Part shown: positions 36,904-47,564 of the stretch, piece by piece | Layout of the letters: each line of letters begins with the position of its first letter | Position numbering within the stretch: position 1 is the stretch's first letter | Source: Cyprinodon diabolis | Taxonomy: Eukaryota; Chordata; Actinopteri; Cyprinodontiformes; Cyprinodontidae | DNA: 64,000 nt | Assembly: GCA_030533445.1 (NCBI GenBank) | Contig: CM060072.1 | Span: 16,995,267-17,059,266 of the forward strand | Direction: 5' to 3' | Notes under the pieces: model-generated | The model's database searches: none | What the model was told of the DNA's origin: nothing | The model's input: the letters and a program-made list of their open reading frames with translations, nothing else | Translations under genes and position numbers: made by a program

Positions 36904-36921
36904 TGGGGGCTCGTGCCGGTT
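36904..36921 (+). promoter_or_regulatory. Primer-binding site, proline-tRNA type
   Basis: TGGGGGCTCGT begins two bases after the 5' LTR and matches the first 11 bases of the binding site complementary to tRNA-Pro used by gamma-like retroviruses. The last bases (GCCGGTT) deviate. Confidence 0.75.
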
Positions 36922-39900
36922 CTGGAATCTCGGTGGGCAGCTGTTTGGCACTGATTGATCCGTTTCGGCCCGACGCTTCGGTGTGGTAAGACAATATTTG
37001 ATTATTTTTTATTTTTTAGTTGTCTGAAGCGCTGTTTCGTTGGACCGTGGCTGATTTGCTGTGTGCGGCCTCACAGAATTTAGAAGCTGCAGGGCTAGAT
37101 AGAATCCCTCCTAAAAGAGTCGGTTGTTTAAGGATTTGAATAAATACACATTACAGGGAACTTTGGCTAGTTCAAACAGAGCCTTTACGTTAACTCTGAT
37201 TTTAAGCTGGGTTTTGTTGTTATATTCTTTTTACCCTGAGGATCAATGCCTGGGCCTCTAAAAAAAGTATTTTGGAAATTTGTGTATTGGGTAGCTTTGG
37301 CTTGTATCAGCCGGAGATTTCGACTCATCTCCAGTGGACTTATAATTAATTGTTTGGGTTAATTGGACCGAGTTGTATCACTCATGGAAAAAGGACTAAT
37401 AGGTCGGATCACCTTTCTCTGGCACTCTGAATCGAGTTGCTAGTAGTATAAAGGACCGAGAATACTTAATATAGCAGGTTGAATCACCTTAAAGGACTGA
37501 TAGCAGGTTGAATCACCTTAACGGACTGAGAAGTTGAAATGAGAATAAAAGGGATTTGTAAAAGTGAAGTTGGAAAATTAAAAGATGCGTCATACATTCT
37601 TTTAGCCGGCACCTGACATTTTCTTTCTTTTCTGTCTTTTCTTGACTTGTCTGTGTTTCTGTGTTTTGTACGTTTCTTTGTGTTTGTGTGCGTGCTTGGC
37701 TGCGGGTTGATCTATGGCTGTGTGTCTGTCTTCCCCCGTTATATGTTCCACCACGCGCTGCTGTCTATTTGTCTGTCTGTGTCTGAATTGTGCTGAGATT
37801 GTGCAGAAGTGATTTGTGTTTCAAGATTGTGTTATGAAATATTTTCAAATGTTTTTGCTGGATGTTGTATTACTAACTTTCTGTTAAAATGTGCTTCTGT
37901 GGGACAGAGGTTTCTCCATTTTGGTTAAAAGTTTTGTTTCACAGCAGGGGGATTGATTGACCCCCCCCATTTGCATTTTGGGAGTGCTTCAGTTCTGTTA
38001 GCACTGACATTTCCAGCTCACTCTTTCAGGATTCTTGGATTTTGATGTGAATTACTTTTAGAATGTGTTTTGTGTTGAAATGAAAAGTACAAAATAACAG
38101 ATTTACAGATGTTTTTACTTTCTCAGCGGGAGAAATGTGTGGCATCAGTTCCAGGCTGGAGCACTGGAATGATCCAATTGTTTTTTTTATAATATTGTAA
38201 CATTGACAATCACTTCAATTTCTAGGTTTCCTGACACAGGATGGAACACCCTCACTGAGTGGAACAAGAGAACAAAAACGAGAACATATGGATGTTTTTC
38301 TGCTTGACAGTGTTTTCTACACTGTTAATGTAGGACATGTTGAAACACTAATGAATGACTTTGTTTCTTGTAGGACGATCTTCGTGTGCAGCCCATTTTG
38401 CATATTACATGACCACATGAACGGTTTTTGGGTTTTCCTACAGGGGGTCTAGGTAGCCATTTAATAACAGTGGGCTATCATGAAATACGGTTGTGTGTAT
38501 AATATGGAGTTTTTAAAACAGGTTCACTCAAAACTGAACAATATTAGAACTATTGGATAATTATTTTTTTTTCAACCATGGTGTTATAATAATAGTGTTT
38601 AAGACTTTCACAGGACGAATTTTGGTTTGAAATCTGGGGTAACATCCTGCATCTTTCTTACAATGGGGTGTTGATGAGTGTGAATGAGAGTGAATGTGTA
38701 GGCAGATGGCCTTTGATGGGTTTTAGGAAGCTCTATGTCAATATGACGTCACTTTAGTGAGCAGCTGTGTGATATTTTTCTTATTTTAAACTATTTAGGG
38801 ACAGTAAAGGTTTTGTTTCATAAATATACTTTTATTACTGCTTTACGGACAATTTTAAGGTAAAGACGATTACATTTTTTGGTGTCACAATCTGGTTGAA
38901 GCTGAATCATCTGCTTGTGCAGTGGAAATAATATGAAACGAGAATTCAGCCTTGGCTTAAAGCAGATAAATGTCATTATTAGGAAACTGTGTTATCCACT
39001 TTGACTAACAACACTAACAAACTAACCTAAATTCTAACTAAATTAACTTGGTTTATATTTCATATTGGTAACTGGTTGGACATGCTGAAATTTTAGCATA
39101 ATTAGGGAAAGTTCTTTTAGTTTTGTTTTCCACCTCTAAATTGTTTTTCTTTTGGAAATAAGAAAACACAGGGGGATGTTATAAAGATAAGATATTACAG
39201 ATGGAACTTTGAAATTTGCATAATCTCAGTCTAGTTTGAATATTAGATGGAAGATTGGAGAAATGGTGGAACATCTTATAATATTTTGGTTTTTCAGCTA
39301 ATTATTATATAACAGTGACATAGATTCCAAATTGTTTTTAAAATGATAATTTGATTATATCAACAGAGGGAGAAGGAGAAGTAGACCCTAATTCCTGGTA
39401 AATTTTTGGATATGGTTAATTGTAAATTAGTTAATCAATAATTTTGATTTTTTTTTCATTCAACAATAGTGAATTATGGATTTCTTTAATGTAGAGTCAT
39501 ATGGCCTTTCTGCTTGACTAAAATATGGTATATGTGATATAGAAGCTTCTACTAAATTAGATTTGATCATCTAAAATTGAACGGTTTCAAATAACATCTA
39601 TGCCATGTTTATTTACATTTAAAATTGTTGATAGATTTCTGCATCACTGCTGACTTTGATTATATACAGTTGGGTGTAAATTGTTAATTTTGAGGAAAAT
39701 TTTGGTTAAAACTGCTATGAAATTCAAATAAAATGTAAATAATTTCTGAAATTTTAAAATAGGACTTTGTCTTACAGCGTGGGACAATGATAAGGATGTT
39801 TGGTATTTAGTAGAACAATATGCAATTCATAATTATTTGACAAAGTGCAATTCAATCACAACTTTTATTAGTGTCAGTACTAGGACATTCTAGAGTTTGT

Positions 39901-42596
39901 TCTAATCCTTTAATGAGTTTGTGAGGTTGTGATTTTAAAATTTGTAGTGATATTTGGCACAAGCAGAGTGAATGTCATCGAGGTATTGACGTTTATTGAT
40001 TATGAACAGTAAGTGTCATTATTTTCTTAATTCTGGCACATCTGATCGTGGACTATTTTAACACATTTCTATGTTTATTCTTTTTGCAGTTCAGGATTTG
40101 GGGCGGTTGGCCATTAGTGCTATAACAACAACAAATCTAGAGCCACACGGGAGGATGCATCACAAGATAAATTTTATTTATAATAGTGAAAGTAACAAAA
40201 TGTGGCAAATATAAGTTTTGATTTTTAATTACTTTGTATTATTTTTTCTCTGGCAGTTCTCCTTCCTTCTGACTTGATGGCAATCTTGGGGAAAGGGTCT
40301 TTTAAGCTCAGAGATCATGGGACGATGTATTTGAAGGGATCTTCTTGATTACCGCATCAGGCCGCTGTTGTTGCTGAACAAAGATGCTGAACTGTGCCCA
40401 TCTTCTGCTGGACTGCTGTATGAAAGCCAAAAGCTGTTGAACGATTACGAAGGTCAGCGAAGACGAACTGTTCTCCTGTTGTCACGTGAGGGCAAAGTGC
40501 TGCTCACAGGACCTGGCAACAGATGTCTCCTTTGAGTGTTGCTTTTCATACCTGGCTGAAAACAAAAGGGACTCAGGCGTTATCTATGGGAGTCTTCTAT
40601 GGCTGGGAATCAGCAGTGAGTCGGGACCACAAAGATCATAGCCTTTTGTCCAAACCCGGACGGGGGTTTCAGTGGATGACTGATCTGCTGGTTTCTACGT
40701 CCTGCTCTGTCGACCACGAAAAGGCTGACCGAAGTTCATAAAAGCGGGACTTTATCCAGATGCTTCTGCACTGCGGGAATGACTGCTACTCTGGGCAACT
40801 TCTGATTCAGCAGATAAAGAATTGCGGCATGGCAAGTCGCTCAGCGGTGGTCCTGTTGTGTGTTCTCATGTTTGATCCTGGATTCTCACCTCTGATCATG
40901 TGACCTGGGTGCCAAAGCCCACTCCTGGGGTTCCCTTCAGTCTGCAGGTTGGAGACGAAATGGGTGCCAACTAAACTTGGTAGTGGTGAATAAGTTCTTT
41001 TTTTAATTTTTGTAGTGCGTGATGCCATTGTTCTCTTCTTACTTTAGTTATAGCACTGATGCGCCCTGTTGTCTTCACGTCCTGAACCCCTGCAGTGTAA
41101 TGCTAAGTGTTGAGGACACCCCATCTCCTGGTGTCAGAGGTTTTACAATGCGGTTTGAGGGTTGGTGTGCACCAACTGTTACGACACTGCATTCCTCGGA
41201 AATGCATTAAGTTCCTCCATGATTCACTCTGTTTGTCTCACAAAATGCTAATGTGTCTTTTTTCCCTTCCTGCCTGAAAAGAATGGGCAGGGACTAACTA
41301 TTGCAATTACATATTTTTTTCTTAACCATAGCTGAATTGCATTGTGTGTTACGCTTCATCTACTAAGGAAGATGATCGAAATTTTATTTACATAGTACAG
41401 TGGCTACCATTCAGTAAAACTAAATTTAAATTTAAATGGAATTTAACATTAAGGTGTTAAAGTGGATTGATGGGTGTCTATAAAGCTTACTGAGCTAAAG
41501 ACACCAAGTTCTGTGTTGATTTTATAAATTTGATCAAACATTAAATTCTTTGATTGAGGTGTGCAGATTGTAACAGCATCTGGGACACCATGTTTGAATT
41601 ACATCCAACTGTGTTACATGAGGCTAAAGTTAGTGGTGATAGCGGATTTCATCTCAATGAGTTGTATAGGATTTTTATTGTATTCTATGACAGAACATTT
41701 GTTCTGTTATAGAAACAGGGGGACATGAATGGAATTGATCTAATAAGCAAATTTTTAGTTTGGATCTCTTTACTTTTCGGAAAAAGAGGTTATTGAAGTT
41801 AAATCAAAATACATTAAATGTTTTACGGTGTATTAGAAGCATTAAATATGAGCTAACTATTTGGATATGAAATAAGTAAAATTTATAAATTGAATATACT
41901 AAACTAAATATTGCCTATCAAAAATTTACATAAAACAGTGTTTCTTAAACTAAGGAAGGTGATCATTGGATTGTTGCATCTCTATTCATATGATTTAAAA
42001 TAAGTTGTTTAACTAAGACATCCAGGAAGGTCTAAACTAAAGATTTACATCATTTAATAAATTTAGCTGTATCGAATCTCTCTCCAAAACTGAAAAGGCA
42101 TTGATAATTGATAAACAATATAAAAAGGGTAATACATTATTCAATTAAATATTGTATAAATAGGTTTTCAAAAGAATAAATGGATCAAAGGTAAAAATGG
42201 TTGAAATTTTTGGGATTTAAAACTATGATTGGAATAAAGTAGGTCATTTTTGATATTTAGTGACAAGATTATCTATAGTCATGTAAAACAGGCTGATCAT
42301 TCTTTAAGGTTTTAAAAAAATAGAAAATATGATGATTGAAATTAAATTGGTCTAAATTGGAGATTTACAAATTAACAATTATGGAACTGCTTCTAAAATA
42401 CAGTTAAGTTTTGGGTTCAACATGATAGGAAACATTTATTTCTCATGTAGGCCTTATATAAAAAGAGGGTCAAAGGATTGATAAAATACAGCTCGAAAGA
42501 AGCAGATTTATAACACAAAAGGAAGACAGCAAAACTGTCATAAAGTGTCGGATCAATCATTAACCAATCAACAGGGTTCTCTCCATATGAGCTCCA
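36922..42596 (+). other. Noncoding interior of the provirus
   Basis: This is where leader, gag, protease and polymerase genes would lie, but no frame reaches even 80 codons and no retroviral motif could be seen. The leader has a 29-bp tandem pair at 37472-37529 (TAGCAGGTTGAATCACCTTA core). Most of it is AT-rich. A less AT-rich island at 40.08-41.22 kb stands out and begins after TTTTTGCAG, an acceptor-like motif. Within it, a 24-codon frame at 40829 starts with a hydrophobic stretch and then stops. Confidence 0.7.
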
Positions 42597-42606
42597 GACA
42601 GGATGG

Positions 42607-43071
42607 ATGTTTCCAGGACCTGCTACCCGCATTCCAGGATGGAAAGGTGAGCTTGCGCATTTATCTCATAAAGATTTCTTCAATGAGTTACAGGTCCTGG
42701 CAGCGGAATTTACAAAATACCAGACGACACAGGAACGTCCAGGCTCGGGACCAGTTCCGGGAATCGACTGGGTGCGCTTGAAGGTCATCAAAAGAAAATG
42801 GTCTGAACCTCGCTTCACCGGACCATACCGAGTCTTGGAGAGGACGTCTCATGCTGTCCGTCTGCAAAGGAAAAGGAGACACCGGGTTCCATTGGAGTCA
42901 GTGCACAGCAGCAGAGGAGCCACAACGCACGCTACAAGGCATACAGGAGAATCTACAGTCTCAACCTGCGGTCGAGGAGTGTCTGCAGGCCCATCCCAGC
43001 GCGGAGGAGGATCTGCAGTTCCAGGCAGAAGTGTAGCAGGGATTCCTGCCAAGACCACTTCATTTTCCTGA
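42607..43071 (+). pseudogene. Integrase C-terminal remnant
   Basis: A 154-codon open frame. Residues about 54-90 match the SH3-like C-terminal domain of retroviral integrase: D54-W55, a basic stretch, K64-W65, P68-R69 and G72-P73-Y74-R75-V76. Upstream residues keep some polymerase-end character. The zinc-binding and DDE catalytic domains are absent. The tail after residue 95 is low complexity. It is the only retroviral coding remnant recognised in the element and gives its polarity. Confidence 0.75.
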
Positions 43072-43448
43072 ATTACAAGGCTTAAAAGGCCCGGACAGGC
43101 ACAATAATCCTGTTCCGGTGACCTTCCATTGAGAAAAGGAGATTGCAACCTCTCCTTAAACTCACTGTTATATTGGCACAATACTCCAATTTTCAGTGAG
43201 CAACGGACACTCAGGTGGAAACCTGAGGTTTACAACCGAGGAGGAACATGCGAAGGATCAGGCTACAAGATCATCATTAACTTATCTTCTCTTTATTGCG
43301 TGTTTTCGTTTTTTGCGACCTCTTAAAGAACATTCGTTTCTTTTTGCGCGTATTTTTGGATCGTTTCCTGACGAAGAATTCATATTCATTTTTGGAGGAC
43401 TATTGAAGGAGCATAGAGACGAACTCTAAGTTCTTATTATTGAATTGT

Positions 43449-43476
43449 GAAAAAAAAAAAAAAAAAAAAAAAGGGG
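43449..43476 (+). repeat. Poly-A tract followed by GGGG
   Basis: About 24 A then GGGG inside the provirus, 0.5 kb before the 3' LTR. It could be a secondary purine tract or a captured poly-A end; it is also a likely length-variable site. Confidence 0.8.
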
Positions 43477-43993
43477 TTTTTTGTAATTTTTATGTGTTTA
43501 TGATGTATTTTCTTTTTTTGATGTTATTGTTTTGTATTGACAAATTGTAATTTTTGTGGCGAGTATTGTCTTTTAAGTTTCCTGGGCATTTTTTAGTAAT
43601 TTCGAGATATCTTACTCTGGTTTTCTAATTTTATACTTGGGCTGATATTTCTATTGTGTTTTTTCTTCTATTGACATAACTGAGTTGTATGATTTTTTAT
43701 GTTTGATAAGTGAAATGTATTTTCAGTTGTAGTTTTTACTGGTTAAAATTTTGTGGTTCATCAGGTGAGTATTAAATTGTTGGATAGCCCAAGATACATT
43801 TGATAAGTTCAGATAATGGAGTTCAGCTTCAGACACATGACCTGGCCGTGGAGCTAGGAGGTTCTGTTTAAAACAGGGGCTGTTATAGAATTAGGCTAAT
43901 GTTTTAGTTTTTTTAATATACTAAATGGTTTTTTGGTTCCTCTATTAGAAGGCTTAATCAATTTATTTGTGAGGTCTGTGTGTCTCAGACCTC

Positions 43994-44003
43994 AAAAGAG
44001 GGA
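43994..44003 (+). promoter_or_regulatory. Polypurine tract before 3' LTR
   Basis: AAAAGAGGGA lies one base before the 3' LTR start, the expected place for the plus-strand primer of reverse transcription. Confidence 0.7.
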
Positions 44004-44004
44004 C

Positions 44005-44697
44005 TGTTAAAGAAAAATGATTATTTTTAGTTTTTAATACAGTTAATCTTATGGCATGTGTAAAAGGTATGTTGAGCACTCTCATTTTGAACATATTTCT
44101 TAATTCTGAACAAGTTTGTGAAGATAACCTTTCCTTGAACCAAAGGACTGAATTTAAGTTTGTTCCTGAGAATTTATGGTAGGAAAGAGGCCCCCGCATT
44201 CCAACAGCTATTCTGTGAGGTCTTATCTCATGTTTTCTTTAGCCAGATGTTTGCCATAAATTAGGGGAAGCTCTAAGTTTTTCTGAGTGTCCAAGATAGC
44301 TCCTGGTTGGAGGAGCAAAAGCCAGCCTTAGTTGAATAAATTAAATACAAGAGGATAAAACTTTCTACACAGAAGTAACAAATCAGATTTGCTCTTGCAA
44401 CTCTCCAAAGATGTCTTTGTACGTCTTTGCTTTCTTTCCTTCTCTCCATTTATGTCAGGTAATTGAATGTATGTCTCCGTTGTTCTGCAGTTTCTGGTGT
44501 AAGTTTGTGCATTGTCTTATTTCTAAGTTTGTGCATTGTCTTATATTCGATTAAACTATGTAATTCTGTGACGTCAACACGCATTGCTGGTTTTCCTTGG
44601 GGCCACACGCAGCTCGCCGAGATGAACCTGGGAAAGGAAGAGAGAAAGCCAACCTTTTTCCAAAGTTAACTATTTTAGAATATTTTCTTCCTTAACA
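44005..44697 (+). repeat. 3' LTR of the provirus, 693 bp
   Basis: Same length and sequence as the 5' LTR except T at 44689 and 44692. Both differences fall in the last nine bases, next to the integration end. Confidence 0.95.
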
Positions 44698-44771
44698 CTC
44701 TCAAAAGGGTATCGATGCCCTATTTGTATTGATACCGATATCACCATTTTAGTGCAGTGGTGCAACAGTAG

Positions 44772-46011
44772 TTACTGTTGTATCTGGTGTAAAAGTCATG
44801 CAGTATTCCATACCAGTCTGTCAGTCAAAGATGGTAGTTGTGTTCTTTTAAGATGTTTGGTTCCATCAGAAAGTGTTGGTGTAATCACTGGATTATTGAG
44901 CTAAGTGATCCAAAGCCGAGACATTATTAAGGGAGAAGGTTTATATACCTCCTCTCTTAATAAAGGAAACCATCCTTCCATTCTGCCATTTATCATTGTA
45001 GGGTTTTCAGGGCTCGTGGCGATCTTCAACCTTTATTGTGCGAGAGACAACTTAGATGGACTGTCATCCACTTTGAGTGAAACCATCCTTTAAAAAAGCA
45101 TTTAGTATGTACTCATTTTCTATTGTTTAGTCAAAATTAGTTCATAATTTGAAACATTAAGGACAATGAAAAGAAAAAAACTGAAGGGTGTAAAAGGGGA
45201 AAATACTTTTTCACGTTGTCTTCTACATCTTTCTCTCTTCCTCTTTCTCTCTGCTGTATTCCCGCATTCTGTCTTCTAATTTAGTCCAACATTGCCCATT
45301 TTCCCTCACTTGTCATTATATGTTTGCAGCCTAAGGTGTTCATTTGTTGTCCTTTAAAGAGTGACCACATTGGCTCAATTAGATGGACACTTTAATCTGA
45401 TGCGAGGCCAGGGCATTGATAGTTTCTGTGGAGATTGCATGCTTTATCATTATAGAAGCACAAGTGAAAACCATATTTTTCTTCCCCTTCTCCCCTGAGG
45501 CTGCAGCAGCTTAAGCGGGACATGCTGTATTATGTACCATCTCAGTTTAATTTCAGCAAACAGCATTAAGGCTATGCATCTGTGATTGGAGCTGTCAGTC
45601 ACTGGTTGGAAGAGAGGGAAATTTAGAGAATTAAAATTCCAGCTGGTACTAAGAGTTCTTAAAGCACATTTCAAATGACTCATCTGAACCAGTTTCAGTA
45701 CAAAAAATCTTTCTAGAAAATTCAGGCAAATACAACAAAGTCAAACTGAAGCCTTGTGATTGACAGTTTCAAATCTGTCAGTAAAATCTGTCAAAATTCT
45801 CACGATTTTCTTTCTAACTGGCTGTATTTGATGTGCATTGTCTTTTATGCTATTCATAGCACACTTAACCGTCACCTTTACAATGATTACATTATCTGCA
45901 AAGCGCTCCTTAAAATGCTGTTAAATGTGGATGGTGTTTTTTTTTAAGGCTTTACTTCTCTATTAACCTCCAAAATCAAAGCAGAAAGGCATCAGCTCCG
46001 TCCCACATGAT
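44772..46011. other. Spacer without recognised genes
   Basis: No exon, RNA gene or named repeat recognised. Confidence 0.45.
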
Positions 46012-46390
46012 CAGAGGTGGGTAGTAATAAGTTACATTTACTGAGTAAAGGTAAAAAACTGGAGGTTTGTTACCTTGTCCTAAAATACAATAGTCATTGT
46101 AAGGATTGGTTTTCTACGTTTTATGTTTAAAAATGAATTGTTAAAAGTGTTTCATTTGCACATATTTGTTCTTGTGTATTTATTTATTTGTGCTTGCACA
46201 TAAAGTCTTTTTTCCAGCATTATTTATAAACATTAAATCTGATATTATTATCCAACATTTCCAACATTACTCAAATAGCCTTTCTACTGAATAATTTTTT
46301 ACTTTTGAGTAATTGCTTGAATGACTACTTGTTACTTTTACTTAGGTAACAAAATTCTAAAATAGTGCTAAATACAATGTTTTAGTACTC
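46012..46390. repeat. Fragment of a CAGAGGTGGGTAG-ended DNA element
   Basis: It starts CAGAGGTGGGTAGTAATAAG and ends near TTAGTACTCAACTTTAC, with ACTTTTGAGTAATTGCTTGA and TTACTTTTACTTAGGTAAC between. It shares its start and its (T)TACTT(G/A)AGTAA motifs with the element at 60952, but the matching right terminus is lost. Confidence 0.55.
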
Positions 46391-47556
46391 AACTTTACAC
46401 ATGATATGCCGAACCTGCTTTGATGTTATTGTACAATATAAAACATTGTGCTTGTCTTCTTCTTTCAGAATGAAATAAGTCTGAACAAAAGCACTTTTCT
46501 ACACTTAATTTGTTCATAAGGATATAATATATCATATCTAGGCTGATTCTGTAAGATGGTTAAAGTACAGCTTTGTATTACTTTGCATGAAAATATCAAA
46601 CTCAGGGTTTTGGATAGACAAATGTATTCCAAGCCATATGTAAATAAAATACAATTTTATAAATACATGATGCCATAACAGACTAATTGGAAAAGTGGAG
46701 TGACAAAAGGCTGCTCTTTTTTGCCCAGCCATTTGTTCACAGATGTCTGAGCAGACTCTGACCAGACAGGTACATACAAGGCTATGTTTTTAAGAGAACA
46801 GATGAATCTGTAGTGTCACTATTCCCTGGGAAAGTAGTTTTCACCAGGAACAAGTGTTTATATCAAACTGTTTCAAAATTGATACGAACTGATAAGGCTT
46901 ACCAGCCAATAGCTGGCTGAACCACACTGTTTAGAGCAGTCAGTTGCATTGTCACAGCCAGTCCCTCTGCACTGGCAGGTGTGTGGCGAGGGCCTGGTGG
47001 AGTAGAAATGGCAGAACGGTGCCCAACTTGACTTTTTTAGTTTTTTTTTTTTCTATAAGTTAGAAGGCAAACTTGTGAGATGATGTCATGAAAGAGTGGA
47101 AAATATGGGACTAGGCGCACTTGACTATAAATGCATAAAATCTCAGCCCAAAGTCTTCCTGTCTGACTGTATGTGAACGACCCGCACAATTTATTATCCT
47201 TGAGTTTATATAATATATAAAACCTCCACTGAAACTTCTCTCTATGTCTCTACAGAAGTGTAGCCAGGAATCTCCATGCAAACTTATATTGATATTTAAC
47301 ACATCAAAATGGCAGATTTGCTTGGTTTCCTGGCACAGATTTTTCTTTGCAACATAGCCTACAAATTTCTCATAGGTCAAATAAAAGGCCAAACCAAATA
47401 GCTTTTACCATACCAAAACCAATTAAAAAACATACCAGTGTGTGTTTTTAATCATTCTGCTCCATACAATAAGTGTTTGCATAAACAAATTTGTTCTTAA
47501 ATTATTCTTACACAACTGATAACAACTTATTACTCAGGGAATTAGAGGATTATGGT
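46391..47556. other. Spacer without recognised genes
   Basis: No exon, RNA gene or named repeat recognised. Confidence 0.45.
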
Positions 47557-47564
47557 GTATTGGG

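Larger units (their letters stand above)
36209..44697 (+). mobile_element. Young non-autonomous endogenous retrovirus-like element, 8489 bp
   Basis: Two 693-bp LTRs bound a 7.1-kb interior. A 4-bp CTCT duplication flanks it (36205-36208 and 44698-44701). The first interior bases carry a primer-binding-site-like TGGGGGCTCGT, as in proline-tRNA-primed retroviruses, and a purine tract precedes the 3' LTR. The LTRs differ at two positions only, so insertion was recent. The interior has no gag, protease, reverse transcriptase, RNase H or envelope frame, only an integrase C-terminal remnant. It must have been copied by proteins from another element. This is a description of a defective copy; its broken genes are not reconstructed. 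Confidence 0.92.
35941..44767. mobile_element. Small inverted-repeat element split by a provirus
   Basis: The left piece 35941-36208 begins TGTTGCACCA and the right piece 44698-44767 ends GGTGCAACA. GTAG flanks both (35937-35940 and 44768-44771). Near each end are CCGATACC/GATACCGATATC motifs. Joining the pieces and removing one CTCT gives an element of about 335 bp, a MITE-like size. The intervening DNA is the provirus. Superfamily not assigned. Confidence 0.6.

Noticed and set aside
40829..40903. 24-codon frame with a hydrophobic start inside the provirus, possible envelope leader
   Set aside because: It lies upstream of the integrase remnant, the wrong side for an envelope gene, and stops after 24 codons.
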